Source of the DNA: Pseudomonas sp. SL4(2022)
GTDB lineage: Bacteria; Pseudomonadota; Gammaproteobacteria; Pseudomonadales; Pseudomonadaceae
DNA: 64,000 nucleotides
NCBI RefSeq assembly: GCF_026625725.1
Contig: NZ_CP113060.1
Location: 2,300,001-2,364,000, forward strand
Reading direction: 5' to 3'
Each line of letters starts with the position of its first letter. Position 1 is the first letter of the stretch. Under the pieces are notes generated by a model. The model was not told the origin of the DNA. It made no database searches and was given only the letters and a program-made list of their open reading frames with translations. Below are positions 43,482-52,175 of this stretch, one piece after another. The position numbers were made by a program, and so were the translations under genes.

Positions 43482-44765
43482 ATGAGTTCCGACGTACAGG
43501 GCCGTGCCCTGGCAGTGCTGAATCGAGTCGCCCAGGCTGACTGGCCGGACCGTTTAAAGCTGCGCAAACCCTTCGAAAAACTGATCTACACCGGCAGCCG
43601 TGCAAGCTTTCGTGCGGCGGCGCAGCGTGCGGGCAACGTGGCCAAGTTGCCGCGCCCGGCTGACCCGGATGCCTTGTTCGATCTGTCCCTGTCTGATGAG
43701 CAGCAGATGCTGGTGGAGATGCTCGAAGCCTTCGCCAGTGAAGTGCTGCGCCCGCTCGCCCACGATGCCGATGAACAGGCCGCGCTACCGGCGGCGTTGC
43801 TCAACCAGGCGCACGAGTTAGGGCTGACCCATTACGCAGTGACTGAAGCGCAGGGTGGCATGGCCGGTGAGCGCACCACCCTGAGCAATGCGCTGATTGC
43901 CGAGGCGCTGGGCAAGGGCGATTTGTCCTTGGCTGCGGCCTTGTTGGTGCCCTTGTCAGCGGCCAACTGCATTCGCCGTTGGGGCAATGCGGCGCAGCAG
44001 GCGCGCTGGTTGCCGGCCTTTGTCGGTGAGGAGCCTGCGCCGGTGATGGCCATTGCGGTGAATGAACCGACGCCGCTGTTTGATCCGCAGAAGCTGGCGA
44101 CCCGTGCGCGTAAGCGTGGCAAGCATTACGTCCTTAGCGGTGAGAAGTGCCTGGTGTTGCGTGGTATGGATGCCAGCCAGCTGATCGTCGCGGCGCACGC
44201 GGCCGATGGACCGGCGCTGTTTATGGTTGAGGCCGGGGCCAAGGGCCTGCAACGCAGCCCGCAACCGGCCATGGGCCTCAAGGCCGGCAGCACGGCGCGC
44301 GTGCGGCTTAATGGCGTGAAGGTGCCGGTTGAGGCGCGATTGGCTGCTGAGTCGTTTAATTATCAGAGCTTTCTCGATTATGCCGGGCTGGCCTGGTGTG
44401 CATTGGCCGTGGGCACCGCGCAGGCGGCGCTGGACTATGTGGTGCCGTATTGCAACGAGCGCGTGGCCTTCGGCGAGCCGATCAGCCATCGTCAGGGCGT
44501 GGCCTTTATGGTCGCGGACATGGCGGTGGAACTCGACGCCATGCGCCTGATGGTTTGGCGCGCGTGTTCGCGGGCTGAGCAGGGTTTGCCGTTCCAGCGC
44601 GAAGCCTATCTGGCACGCCTGCTGTGCAGCGAAAAGGCCATGAAAATCGGCACCGACGCTGTGCAGTTGCTCGGCGGCCACGGCTTTACCAAAGAACATC
44701 CAGCCGAGCGCTGGTACCGCGATTTGCGTGCGCTGGCAGTTATGGCCGGCGGCTTACAGCTCTAA
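43482..44765 (+). CDS. Acyl-CoA dehydrogenase (PA4995-like)
   Basis: A 427-residue flavoprotein. It has an unusual N-terminal extension of about 70 residues (up to PADPDALFDLSLSDEQQ) before the normal dehydrogenase helices. The middle domain is poorly conserved (VMAIAVNEPTPLFDPQ in place of the usual TEP-GS-D block). The C-terminal signature VQLLGGHGFTKEHPAERWYRDLRA is strong. It is followed 12 bases later by a second acyl-CoA dehydrogenase, so the two may be subunits of one complex or act on related substrates. TGGAG precedes the ATG. Confidence 0.85.
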   Translation: MSSDVQGRALAVLNRVAQADWPDRLKLRKPFEKLIYTGSRASFRAAAQRAGNVAKLPRPADPDALFDLSLSDEQQMLVEMLEAFASEVLRPLAHDADEQAALPAALLNQAHELGLTHYAVTEAQGGMAGERTTLSNALIAEALGKGDLSLAAALLVPLSAANCIRRWGNAAQQARWLPAFVGEEPAPVMAIAVNEPTPLFDPQKLATRARKRGKHYVLSGEKCLVLRGMDASQLIVAAHAADGPALFMVEAGAKGLQRSPQPAMGLKAGSTARVRLNGVKVPVEARLAAESFNYQSFLDYAGLAWCALAVGTAQAALDYVVPYCNERVAFGEPISHRQGVAFMVADMAVELDAMRLMVWRACSRAEQGLPFQREAYLARLLCSEKAMKIGTDAVQLLGGHGFTKEHPAERWYRDLRALAVMAGGLQL

Positions 44766-44777
44766 GGGCACATCACC

Positions 44778-45986
44778 ATGAACTTAGAAACCCCCAAGAA
44801 ATTCCGTGGCCTGGTTAATCAGGCCCATCAGGTGGCGGAAAACTATTTCCGGCCGATTTCACGTAAATACGACAAGGCCGAACACGCCTACCCCAAGGAG
44901 CTGGGCCTGCTCGCGGCGCTGCTCGATGGCATGAACGCCGGCTCGCCGGACGCCATTGGCGCCACTTCCGCCAGCAAGCGTGGCGCAGCCCGTGAGCAGC
45001 AGGCAGGCATCAAGAATGGCGGCAATTTGTCCGCCCTGCTCGGGGTGATGGAACTGTGCTGGGGCGATGTTGGCTTGTTGCTGGCGATGCCGCGTCAGGG
45101 CTTGGGCAACGCCGCGATTGCGGCGGTGGCCAACGATGAACAACTGGCGCGCTTTAGCGGCACCTGGGCGGCCATGGCGATTACCGAGCCGGGCTGCGGC
45201 TCGGACTCGGCGGCGATCCGCACCACGGCGATCAAGGACGGCGATCATTACGTGCTTAACGGCGAGAAGATCTACGTCACCTCCGGCGAGCGTGCCGACT
45301 CGGTGGTGGTGTGGGCCACCCTCGATAAAAGCCTCGGGCGTGCAGCGATCAAGTCCTTTGTGGTGGAGCACGGCACGCCGGGCATGAGCGTGACGCGGCT
45401 GGAAAAGAAGCTCGGTATCAAGGCGTCGGACACCGCCGCGATCAGCTTCAGCGATTGCCGTGTGCCAGCGGCCAACCTGCTCGGCAACCCGGAAATCGAC
45501 GTGCAAAAGGGCTTTGCCGGGGTGATGGAAACCTTCGACAACACCCGCCCGCTGGTCGCTGGTATGGCGGTGGGCGTAGCCAAGGCCTCGCTGGACCGCA
45601 CCCGCGAACTGCTGAAGAAAGTCTGCAAGCTGGATTACCGCACGCCGCTGCTCAGCGTCAGCCATGCCGAAGCGACGCTGTATCGTCTGGAGGCCGAATG
45701 GGAAGCCGCGCGCCTGTTGACCATGAAAGCCGCCTGGATGGCCGACAACAAACTGCCCAACTCCAAGGAAGCCTCCATCGCCAAGGCCAAGGCCGGGCGG
45801 GTGGCCAACGAGGTGACGTTGAAATGCGTCGAACTGGCCGGTGCGCTGGGTTACGGCGAGGATGAGTTGCTGGAGAAATGGGCGCGCGACTCGAAGATTC
45901 TCGACATCTTCGAAGGCACCCAGCAGATCCAATTGTTGATCGTCGCCCGACGTTTGCTGGGCAAAAGCTCTAGCGAGTTGAAGTAA
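44778..45986 (+). CDS. Acyl-CoA dehydrogenase (PA4994-like)
   Basis: A 402-residue flavoprotein of the standard class. It has AITEPGCGSDSAAIRTTA near residue 135 (FAD/substrate block), GEKIYVTSGERAD, and ILDIFEGTQQIQLLIVARRLLG at the C-terminus. An insertion of about 20 residues rich in Ser, Ala and Lys near residue 60 (GATSASKRGAAREQQ) precedes GGNLSALLGVMELC. It is co-transcribed with the dehydrogenase before it. The second partner looks the more canonical of the two. Substrate unknown. Confidence 0.88.
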   Translation: MNLETPKKFRGLVNQAHQVAENYFRPISRKYDKAEHAYPKELGLLAALLDGMNAGSPDAIGATSASKRGAAREQQAGIKNGGNLSALLGVMELCWGDVGLLLAMPRQGLGNAAIAAVANDEQLARFSGTWAAMAITEPGCGSDSAAIRTTAIKDGDHYVLNGEKIYVTSGERADSVVVWATLDKSLGRAAIKSFVVEHGTPGMSVTRLEKKLGIKASDTAAISFSDCRVPAANLLGNPEIDVQKGFAGVMETFDNTRPLVAGMAVGVAKASLDRTRELLKKVCKLDYRTPLLSVSHAEATLYRLEAEWEAARLLTMKAAWMADNKLPNSKEASIAKAKAGRVANEVTLKCVELAGALGYGEDELLEKWARDSKILDIFEGTQQIQLLIVARRLLGKSSSELK

Positions 45987-45988
45987 CC

Positions 45989-46122
45989 CCCGGATTGCAT
46001 CCGGGCTACGGGCTGCCGTTGCAGGGTGGAAGGCGCTTCACCCATCCACCGATTGCGTGGCTGTGGTGGATGAAAAGAGCGTCATCCACTCTGCGGATTG
46101 GCCCGTTGCGGATGGCATCCGC
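45989..46122. repeat. Cluster of short palindromic repeats
   Basis: Three clean hairpins lie between the convergent genes: CCCGGAT-TGC-ATCCGGG (45989-46005), GTGGATGA-N8-TCATCCAC (46066-46089) and GCGGAT-GGC-ATCCGC (46108-46122). Sequences of the type 'ccggattgcatccgggctacg' are scattered as short intergenic repeats in Pseudomonas genomes. They may double as a bidirectional transcript end for the two convergent genes. Confidence 0.65.
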
Positions 46123-46130
46123 AGCTGCAT

Positions 46131-47006
46131 TCACATGCCTTGCAGGCTTAGCCACTCTTTCCAGCGGATGCGTTCATCGCGCACCAGCCAGCCGTCTTGT
46201 GGGGCAAAGCTTTCGGCCAGCCACAGGCCGCGTGTACTGGCCGCTGAGAGTTCACCCTGGGTGAGGGTCAGCAGTTCGGCTGTCGGGCGGCCTTGGTCGA
46301 GTGCCAGCAGGAACAGGTCGGGTCGTTCACGGTTAAGCCGGGCGACGAGGGTGCCTTGCTCCAGGCATTCATCTACATGCAGCAAACTCAATTCGCGTGC
46401 CGCTTTGGGCAGCTCCAGGCGCAGGTCATACACCAGCTGTAAGGAGGCGGTGGGCTGGTGCACATAGGCGTGCGGGCGCTCGAGCAGTTTCAGGCTGCCG
46501 CATTGCACGGTGCGGGTCGCGCCTTGCTGCGGGCTGAGGCTGAAGTGCGCGTTTTCCCGGTAGCGCAAGCTGCTCTGGTAGGGCGTGGGCAGCCAAGTGT
46601 CGCCAAAGCGTCCGCTAAGCCAGCCTTCCGGGGTTTCCAGCAGGCATTCTTCGGCCACTTCCTGGATCGCGGTGAGCAGTGGCAGGTTGAGTTCGTGGGC
46701 CGGTACATAACCGGAAATCAGCTTGAGCACCACATCGCCACGATCTGCCCGGCGCTGGCGCACCAGCACCCAGTATTCGCGGCCTTGCCAGCAAAGGGTT
46801 AAACGCACCGAAACGCCCAGATTGGCCAGTTCCACGGCAAAGCGCTGGCTGTCGGCCACCGCCACTGGGCGGCGCTTTTCCAGCATCTGCGCAAAGTTCA
46901 GCGGCATGCCCAGACCCTGGTAACTCAGGCCTTCCGGGCTGGCTTCAACAAACAGTTGCAGGGTCTTGAAGCGGCTGGGGTCTTTGCGAATCAGGGTGCG
47001 CGGCAT
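46131..47006 (-). CDS. Conserved hypothetical protein (291 aa)
   Basis: Begins MPRTLIRKDPSRFKTLQLFV, has no signal peptide or membrane segment, and is probably cytoplasmic. I do not recognise a domain. Alternating strands with many Leu, Glu and Arg and phrases such as LLTAIQEVAEECLLETPEGWL and FGDTWLPTPYQSSLRYRENAHFS suggest a compact alpha/beta fold. A protein occupies the same place in P. aeruginosa (PA4993 as I recall). GAGGAG lies six bases before the ATG. It is followed on its 3' side by the repeat cluster at 45989. Confidence 0.72.
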   Translation of the reverse strand: MPRTLIRKDPSRFKTLQLFVEASPEGLSYQGLGMPLNFAQMLEKRRPVAVADSQRFAVELANLGVSVRLTLCWQGREYWVLVRQRRADRGDVVLKLISGYVPAHELNLPLLTAIQEVAEECLLETPEGWLSGRFGDTWLPTPYQSSLRYRENAHFSLSPQQGATRTVQCGSLKLLERPHAYVHQPTASLQLVYDLRLELPKAARELSLLHVDECLEQGTLVARLNRERPDLFLLALDQGRPTAELLTLTQGELSAASTRGLWLAESFAPQDGWLVRDERIRWKEWLSLQGM

Positions 47007-47075
47007 GGCAACTCCTCGCGGGTTTCGGCGTGGGCATGGCCTGAGAGCTTGGCACAGATCGGCGGGTAAGACCTG

Positions 47076-47894
47076 TCAGGCAATATCCTGAATTACAGCG
47101 GCGGCCGTGGCGACGTTATGCGCCAGGTGCTGCGGGTTGATGGTGCCGATGATTGCACTGCACGCGGCCGGGTGGCTGAAGATCAGCTCGAAACTGGCGC
47201 GCACGGGGTCAATACCGGGGGCTAGGCAGGCATGACCGCTGGCCAGGGCTTTTTTAATCAAAATACCTTTGCCCTGTCGTGCGGCGTAGTCCAGCACAGC
47301 GCGTTCGCCTTGCTCATTGAGGTTGTAGGTGACCATGGCGCAATCACCCGTGGCCAGGGCCAGTAGGCCGCCCTCGACGGTTTTGCCTGAGAGGCCGAAA
47401 CCGCGAATTTTGCCCTCGCGTTTCAGTTCGGCCAGGGTTTCGTACACGCCGCTGTCACGCAGGATGGCCACATCGTTGCCGTCGGAATGCACCAGCACGA
47501 GGTCGATAAAGTCCGTCTCCAGGCGCGTGAGGCTGCGTTCCACCGAGCGGCGGGTGTGCGCCGGGCTGAAATCAAAATGCGACTGGCCGTTGTCGAACTC
47601 TTCACCGACCTTGCTGACGATCACCCAATCGTGGCGCTGGCCGCGCAGCAGCGGGCCGAGGCGGGTTTCGCTGGTGCCGTAGGCTGGCGCAGTGTCGATC
47701 AGGTTGATGCCCAAATCACGGGCCTGAGCCAGCAGGGTTCGGGCGGCGGTGTCATCGGGGATGGTGAAGCCGGTTGGGTACTTCACGCCTTGATCACGGC
47801 CCAGTTTGACCGTGCCCAGACCCAGTGGTGAAACCCGCAGGCCGGTGTTGCCCAGTGGGCGGTGCAGGGTGTGCAGGCTCTGCAGGGGATGCAT
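47076..47894 (-). CDS. Aldo/keto reductase
   Basis: A 272-residue (beta/alpha)8 NAD(P)H oxidoreductase. RPLGNTGLRVSPLGLGTVKLG at the N-terminus, DLGINLIDTAPAYGTSETRLG (catalytic Asp and Tyr) near residue 60, VIVSKVGEE (Lys) near 90 and LVLVHSDGND (His) near 135 make up the catalytic tetrad. Its start codon overlaps the stop codon of the FAD oxidoreductase before it (TGATG), so the two redox enzymes are translated together. The substrate is unknown. Confidence 0.9.
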   Translation of the reverse strand: MHPLQSLHTLHRPLGNTGLRVSPLGLGTVKLGRDQGVKYPTGFTIPDDTAARTLLAQARDLGINLIDTAPAYGTSETRLGPLLRGQRHDWVIVSKVGEEFDNGQSHFDFSPAHTRRSVERSLTRLETDFIDLVLVHSDGNDVAILRDSGVYETLAELKREGKIRGFGLSGKTVEGGLLALATGDCAMVTYNLNEQGERAVLDYAARQGKGILIKKALASGHACLAPGIDPVRASFELIFSHPAACSAIIGTINPQHLAHNVATAAAVIQDIA

Positions 47895-49066
47895 CAGAAC
47901 AACTCCTCCCAGACGGCTGGTGCGACGCTCGGGCGCGGCAGGGCAGGCAGCGCTGCATGGGTGTGCGGCTGAATGCCGTCACGATTGAGGGCGGACAGTA
48001 CGCGGTCGGCAAAGTCCGGCGCCAGGGCCAGTTTGGTTGGCCAGCCCACCATCAGGTTGCCTTGCTCATGCAGGAAGGCGTTGTCCGGGCGCACCAGGCC
48101 GGATTGCGCCGGCTCCGCGCGGTCCACCCTTAGCGTGGCCCATTGCGCGGCGGACAGGTCGACCCAGGGCAGCAGCTCGCCGAGTTCTTTCTGCGCGGCC
48201 TTGATCTGTGCGGCCTCGTCACGGGCTACGCCATCGGCTTCAGCCAAGTCGCCGCCCAAATACCACACCCACTGACCATCGGCAGCGGGGTGGGTGGTGA
48301 TGGTCACGCGCGGCTTCGGCCCGCCGCCCAAGCAGTGGGCGTACAGCGGTTTGAGTGTCGGGCCTTTGACCAGCGCCATATGCAGCGGGCGCAATTGCTG
48401 GGCCGGCTGAGTCAGGCCGAGGGCGCTAAGTAGCTCGGCATTGCCGCGCCCGGCGCTGAGGATGATGCGCTGTGCGCGAATCTCGCGGCCATCGATGCGC
48501 AGGCCTATCAGTTCGCCATTTTCCTGCAGCGGCTCAATGCGCTCGGCGGCCAGCAAACCATCACCAGCCAGCTCGCTCAGGCGGCTGATCAGGCTCGGCA
48601 CATCCAATACCAGCTCAGCCAGGCGGTAAACCTTGCCCTTGAATGTGGGGTGTTGCAGGGCGGGTGGCAGCTGCTCGCCCTTGACCTGATCGACCCGGCC
48701 GCGCACGGCCTTGCTGGCAAAGAAGCTGGTGATATTGCCGGCCAGGCTGCCGGGCGACCACAGGTAGTGGGCGTCGGAAAGCAGGCGCACGCCCGAGAGG
48801 TCCAGCTCGCCGTTACCGGCCAGGGCTTCACGCCAGCGCCGCGGCATGTCGGCGATGGCTTCGGAGGCGCCTGTCAGTGCGCCATGCAGGGCGTATTTGG
48901 CGCCGCCGTGGATGATGCCCTGGGATTTCACACTCTGCCCGCCGCCAAGCTGGGCGCTTTCCACCAGCAGCGTGGCGAAACCCTGGCGGCGCAGGCGCGC
49001 GTTCAGCCAAAGGCCGGCGATACCGCCGCCGACGATCAAAACATCAGTGCTTAATGCCTGGGACAT
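47894..49066 (-). CDS. FAD-dependent oxidoreductase (DAO/glycine oxidase-like)
   Basis: A 390-residue flavoprotein. The FAD motif is TDVLIVGGGIAGLWLNARLRR at residues 6-26. It continues with LVESAQLGGGQSVKSQGIIHGGAKYAL, typical of the DAO family and close to glycerol-3-phosphate dehydrogenase/L-2-hydroxyglutarate oxidase relatives. The middle has IILSAGRGNAELL. It forms an operon with the aldo/keto reductase. Substrate not evident. A repeat element lies upstream. Confidence 0.85.
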   Translation of the reverse strand: MSQALSTDVLIVGGGIAGLWLNARLRRQGFATLLVESAQLGGGQSVKSQGIIHGGAKYALHGALTGASEAIADMPRRWREALAGNGELDLSGVRLLSDAHYLWSPGSLAGNITSFFASKAVRGRVDQVKGEQLPPALQHPTFKGKVYRLAELVLDVPSLISRLSELAGDGLLAAERIEPLQENGELIGLRIDGREIRAQRIILSAGRGNAELLSALGLTQPAQQLRPLHMALVKGPTLKPLYAHCLGGGPKPRVTITTHPAADGQWVWYLGGDLAEADGVARDEAAQIKAAQKELGELLPWVDLSAAQWATLRVDRAEPAQSGLVRPDNAFLHEQGNLMVGWPTKLALAPDFADRVLSALNRDGIQPHTHAALPALPRPSVAPAVWEELF

Positions 49067-49128
49067 GCAGGTGTCTCACCGGGAAAACAGGTGCGCAGTA
49101 TAACCCGTCCGCGCTAGCGCCTTACCTC

Positions 49129-49352
49129 TGAACCTGCTCAACGTCTCGCGAGCTAGAGCCATGCAAGGCACTGTGCTAGGTAACAGCCTCCGGCTGGTTA
49201 AAACAGGTGAGGAGGTGGAGTTTACGGGTGTAAATGAGCATGACGCGTTGCATTCGCCCTTGGGGCCGCGCTAAAGCGCGTTAGCCGCAAGCGGCTTGCT
49301 GAGCCTGTTTTTAACGCAGCAGGGCCGACGCGCAGCAGATGTGTTGGGCTGC
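49129..49352. repeat. Palindromic intergenic element, copy C (enlarged)
   Basis: Occupies most of the gap between the FAD oxidoreductase and the SMR gene. Compared with the reverse complement of copy A it keeps TCTCGCGAGCTAGAGC, CAAGGC, AAAACAGGTGAGG, GGAGTTTACGG-GTGTAAATGAGC (49217-49239), GAGCCTGTTTTTAACGCAG and GCCGACGCGCAGCAGA in the same order. Two insertions, of about 30 and 55 bases, separate these blocks. The second carries two small hairpins (CGCGCT-AA-AGCGCG and AGCCGCAAGCGGCT). Confidence 0.75.
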
Positions 49353-49355
49353 TTT

Positions 49356-49688
49356 TCAGTGGCCGGCGCTTTGCGAGAACACCTGAATCACCACCACGCC
49401 GCTGACGATCAGGCCCATGCCCAGCATGGCCGGCAGGTCCAGGCGCTGCTGGTAGAGGAATACGGCGGCGATGCTTACCAGCACAATGCCCATGCCCGCC
49501 CACACCGCGTACGCGACGCCGACCGGGATGGTCTTCACCACCAGACTGAGCATCCAGAACGAAATGGCGTAGCCGACCACGACCAGCAGCAGGGGCAGGG
49601 GTTTGTTGAAGCCATCCAGGGCCTTCATCGAGGTAGTGGCGATGACTTCGGCAGTGATGGCAATAGCGAGATAGAGATAGCCGCCCAT
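49356..49688 (-). CDS. Small multidrug resistance (SMR) efflux protein, EmrE-like
   Basis: A 110-residue protein with four transmembrane helices. Helix 1 carries the essential glutamate at position 14 in LYLAIAITAEVIATTSMKAL, and helix 3 has the family pattern VAYAVWAGMGIVLV. It should work as a dimeric proton antiporter for quaternary cations such as biocides and dyes. The frame continues upstream to 50495, but that part is only the antisense shadow of the LysR gene; the ATG at 49688 has GGAGGCC upstream. Divergent from a LysR regulator with 87 bases between, a likely regulator-target pair. Confidence 0.93.
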   Translation of the reverse strand: MGGYLYLAIAITAEVIATTSMKALDGFNKPLPLLLVVVGYAISFWMLSLVVKTIPVGVAYAVWAGMGIVLVSIAAVFLYQQRLDLPAMLGMGLIVSGVVVIQVFSQSAGH

Positions 49689-49775
49689 GATATGGCCTCC
49701 TTGGTGGTCTGGCGGTAATTCTAGTGCTCTGGCGGATGGGATAAAGTGATTACCTATCTGGAATGGAGATGGGTT

Positions 49776-50660
49776 ATGCAGTGGAGCCTGGAGCAGATTC
49801 GCCTGTTTGTCAGCGTGGCCGAGGGCCAGTCGTTCTCCGCCGTGGGGCGACAGATGCAGCGTGCGCAATCGGCCGTGAGCAATGCGATTGCCTTGCTGGA
49901 GACAGACTTGGGCGTGCGCCTGTTTGAGCGCAGCAGTGGCCGCCAGCCACGCCTGACTGAAGCCGGTATGGCCATGCTGGAGGAGGCTCGCGAGGTGTTG
50001 CGCCAGTGCCAACGGCTCGAGGGGCGCGCATTGGGTTTGGTGCGTGGGGAGGAGGTGCGCCTGCGTCTGGCGCAGGATGAAGCCATGCCTTACCAGCCGG
50101 TGCTCGACAGCCTGGAAGCACTGGCGCAGCACTTTCCGCTGCTGGAGGTGCAGTTGGCCAGCGGTGCTCAGGGCGATGTGGCGCGCAAGCTGCTGGAACA
50201 CCGCGCCGACCTCGGCTTGTTGTTCCACCACGAACACATGCCCGATGCGCTGGAGCGTCAGCGCTTGGGCACCATCGAGATGGTTACCGTGTGTGGGGCC
50301 GGGCATGCATTGGCGAGTATGGGGCATGTGGATCGGCGTGAGCTGGCCCGTCACCGGCAACTGCTGATGACCCCGCAAGACAGTCACTATCCGGGCGGTG
50401 AGCAAATCAGCCCATCGGTGTGGCGTACCGACAGTTTCTACACCATGGCGGAATTGTTGATGCGTAACCTGGGTTGGGCCTGGCTGCCGCGCCATGTGGT
50501 GCAGTACCCGACGTATCAGAACCAGCTGGTGGAACTGAGCAGCGACTGGACGCCGCCACCGCTGGTGGTCGAATTGGTCTGTCGCCGCGATGAAGCGTTA
50601 GGCCCGGCGGCCTTGTGGCTGGCCGATTGTTTTGCCCGGCATCTGCAGGTCACAGCGTGA
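49776..50660 (+). CDS. LysR-family transcriptional regulator
   Basis: A 294-residue regulator. The winged helix is in SLEQIRLFVSVAEGQSFSAV with GRQMQRAQSAVSNAIALLE and VRLFERS, followed by a periplasmic-binding-protein-like effector domain. The frame is open to 49746, but GGAG lies seven bases before the ATG at 49776 and MQWSLEQIRLF is the natural LysR N-terminus. It probably controls the divergent SMR gene; the 87-base gap is short enough for a shared regulatory region, though I cannot define a convincing T-N11-A box. Effector unknown. Confidence 0.9.
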   Translation: MQWSLEQIRLFVSVAEGQSFSAVGRQMQRAQSAVSNAIALLETDLGVRLFERSSGRQPRLTEAGMAMLEEAREVLRQCQRLEGRALGLVRGEEVRLRLAQDEAMPYQPVLDSLEALAQHFPLLEVQLASGAQGDVARKLLEHRADLGLLFHHEHMPDALERQRLGTIEMVTVCGAGHALASMGHVDRRELARHRQLLMTPQDSHYPGGEQISPSVWRTDSFYTMAELLMRNLGWAWLPRHVVQYPTYQNQLVELSSDWTPPPLVVELVCRRDEALGPAALWLADCFARHLQVTA

Positions 50661-50714
50661 GTCGAACCTGCGCCTGGCTCGACGATAGTGGCCAAAGTGC
50701 ATAAGCTGCGCGCC

Positions 50715-52007
50715 ATGAATAGACACCTCTACACCCTGCTGTTTCATCTCGGTCTACCGCTGGTGGCCGGCCGCTTGGCGTGGCGTGCCTGGCAAGCGCC
50801 GGCCTATGCCAAGCGTATTGGCGAGCGCTTCGCGTTCGGATTACCGATGTTCAAACGCGGCGGTATCTGGCTGCACGCCGTGTCGGTGGGCGAGAGCATT
50901 GCCGCTGCGCCACTGGTACGTGAGCTACTGGCGCGCTACCCGCAGTTGCCGATCACCATCACCTGCATGACGCCGACCGGTTCGGAGCGCATTCAAGCCA
51001 TGTTCGGCGGCCTGGAGTACGCCGGTCGCGTGCAGCATTGCTACTTGCCGTATGACCTGCCTTGGGCCGCCGCGCGTTTTCTCGATCGCGTGCAACCCAG
51101 GTTGGCGGTGATCATGGAAACCGAACTGTGGCCCAACCATATTCACCAGTGCGCCACACGTGGCATCCCTGTGGCGTTGGCCAATGCGCGGCTGTCCGAG
51201 CGTTCGGCACGCGGCTATGCGCGCTTCGCCAAACTGACGGCGCCGATGCTGGCCGAGTTGGATTTGATTGCCGTGCAAACGGCAGTGGAGGCTGAGCGCT
51301 TTCGCAGTCTCGGTGCGCGGCCTGAGTGTGTTGAAGTCACGGGTTCGATCAAATTTGATCTGAGCATTGATCCGGCCCTGCTGACCCGTGCAGCTGCCTT
51401 GCGTGAGCAGTGGCAGGCCACACGACGCCCAGTTTGGATCGCGGCCAGCACCCATGCCGGTGAAGATGAAATCATCCTCGCCGCCCATCGTCAGCTGCTT
51501 GAGCAACACCCTGATGCATTACTGATTCTGGTGCCGCGCCATCCTGAGCGTTTCAATGCGGTGTTTGACCTGTGTCAGCGGCAAGGCTTTGTTACGCGGC
51601 GTCGCTCAACGGACGAGGCCGTACAGGCGGCGGATCAGGTGCTGCTCGGCGACACCATGGGCGAGTTGCTGTTTCTTTACGCGCTGGCCGATATCGCTTT
51701 TGTCGGCGGCAGCCTGGTCGCCAATGGCGGGCACAACCTGCTGGAGCCGGCCGCGCTGGGTAAACCGGTGCTCAGCGGCCCGCACCTGTTCAACTTTCTG
51801 GAGATCGCCGCGCAGTTGCGCGCGGCGGGCGCCCTGAGCGAGACGGCCGATGCTGACGGTTTGGCGCAGCGCATCGCGCACCTCTGGCGCGAGCCCGAGA
51901 CGGCGCAGGCCATGCGTAGCGCAGGGCTGGCGGTGATGCAGGCCAACCAAGGCGCATTGGCGCGGCTGCTGGCGGGCTTGGGGCGGTTGATCAACCCTCA
52001 GCCCTGA
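50715..52007 (+). CDS. waaA: Kdo transferase WaaA
   Basis: GT30 enzyme that adds Kdo residues to lipid IVA, the first core step. The N-terminal anchor is MNRHLYTLLFHLGLPLVAGR. Further blocks are GIWLHAVSVGESIAAAPLV (catalytic Glu), TCMTPTGSERIQAMF, METELWPNHIHQC, and FVGGSLVANGGHNLLEPAALGKPV near residue 340. The upstream frame to 50688 is not needed, because MNRHLYTLLFH is the conserved start. 430 residues. It lies apart from the main LPS locus, as in P. aeruginosa. Confidence 0.95.
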   Translation: MNRHLYTLLFHLGLPLVAGRLAWRAWQAPAYAKRIGERFAFGLPMFKRGGIWLHAVSVGESIAAAPLVRELLARYPQLPITITCMTPTGSERIQAMFGGLEYAGRVQHCYLPYDLPWAAARFLDRVQPRLAVIMETELWPNHIHQCATRGIPVALANARLSERSARGYARFAKLTAPMLAELDLIAVQTAVEAERFRSLGARPECVEVTGSIKFDLSIDPALLTRAAALREQWQATRRPVWIAASTHAGEDEIILAAHRQLLEQHPDALLILVPRHPERFNAVFDLCQRQGFVTRRRSTDEAVQAADQVLLGDTMGELLFLYALADIAFVGGSLVANGGHNLLEPAALGKPVLSGPHLFNFLEIAAQLRAAGALSETADADGLAQRIAHLWREPETAQAMRSAGLAVMQANQGALARLLAGLGRLINPQP

Positions 52008-52018
52008 TGCCAGCGCCC

Positions 52019-52124
52019 TGGGAGGGGCTTCAGCCGCGACGGAGTCAACTGTCGTTGGGCTTCGCTGCGCTCAACACCAACCTACGGGGATTCTTTATGT
52101 GTCGCCGCTTAAGCGACTCCCACA
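52019..52124. repeat. REP-type inverted pair (BIME-like) around a small hairpin
   Basis: TGGGAGGGGCTTCAGCCGCG at 52019 and the complement of CGCCGCTTAAGCGACTCCCAC at about 52103-52123 are two Pseudomonas REP-like hairpins facing each other. Between them GTTGGGC / GCTCAAC (52054-52075) forms a third stem with one mismatch. It lies between the convergent waaA and SDR genes. Such pairs are spread by REP-associated transposases; none is encoded here. Confidence 0.72.
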
Positions 52125-52175
52125 GGTTGCGCTGCTGTTGAGTGGGGCAACGGCGAGTGCACGGCTCGCAGCGTC

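Noticed and set aside
49689..49775. LysR binding box between the SMR and LysR genes
   Set aside because: Several T-N11-A matches exist, but none has a convincing palindrome, so none was listed as a feature.
49689..50495. Long N-terminal extension of the SMR gene
   Set aside because: The extension is the reverse complement of the LysR gene. The SMR family is 105-120 residues and starts at 49688.
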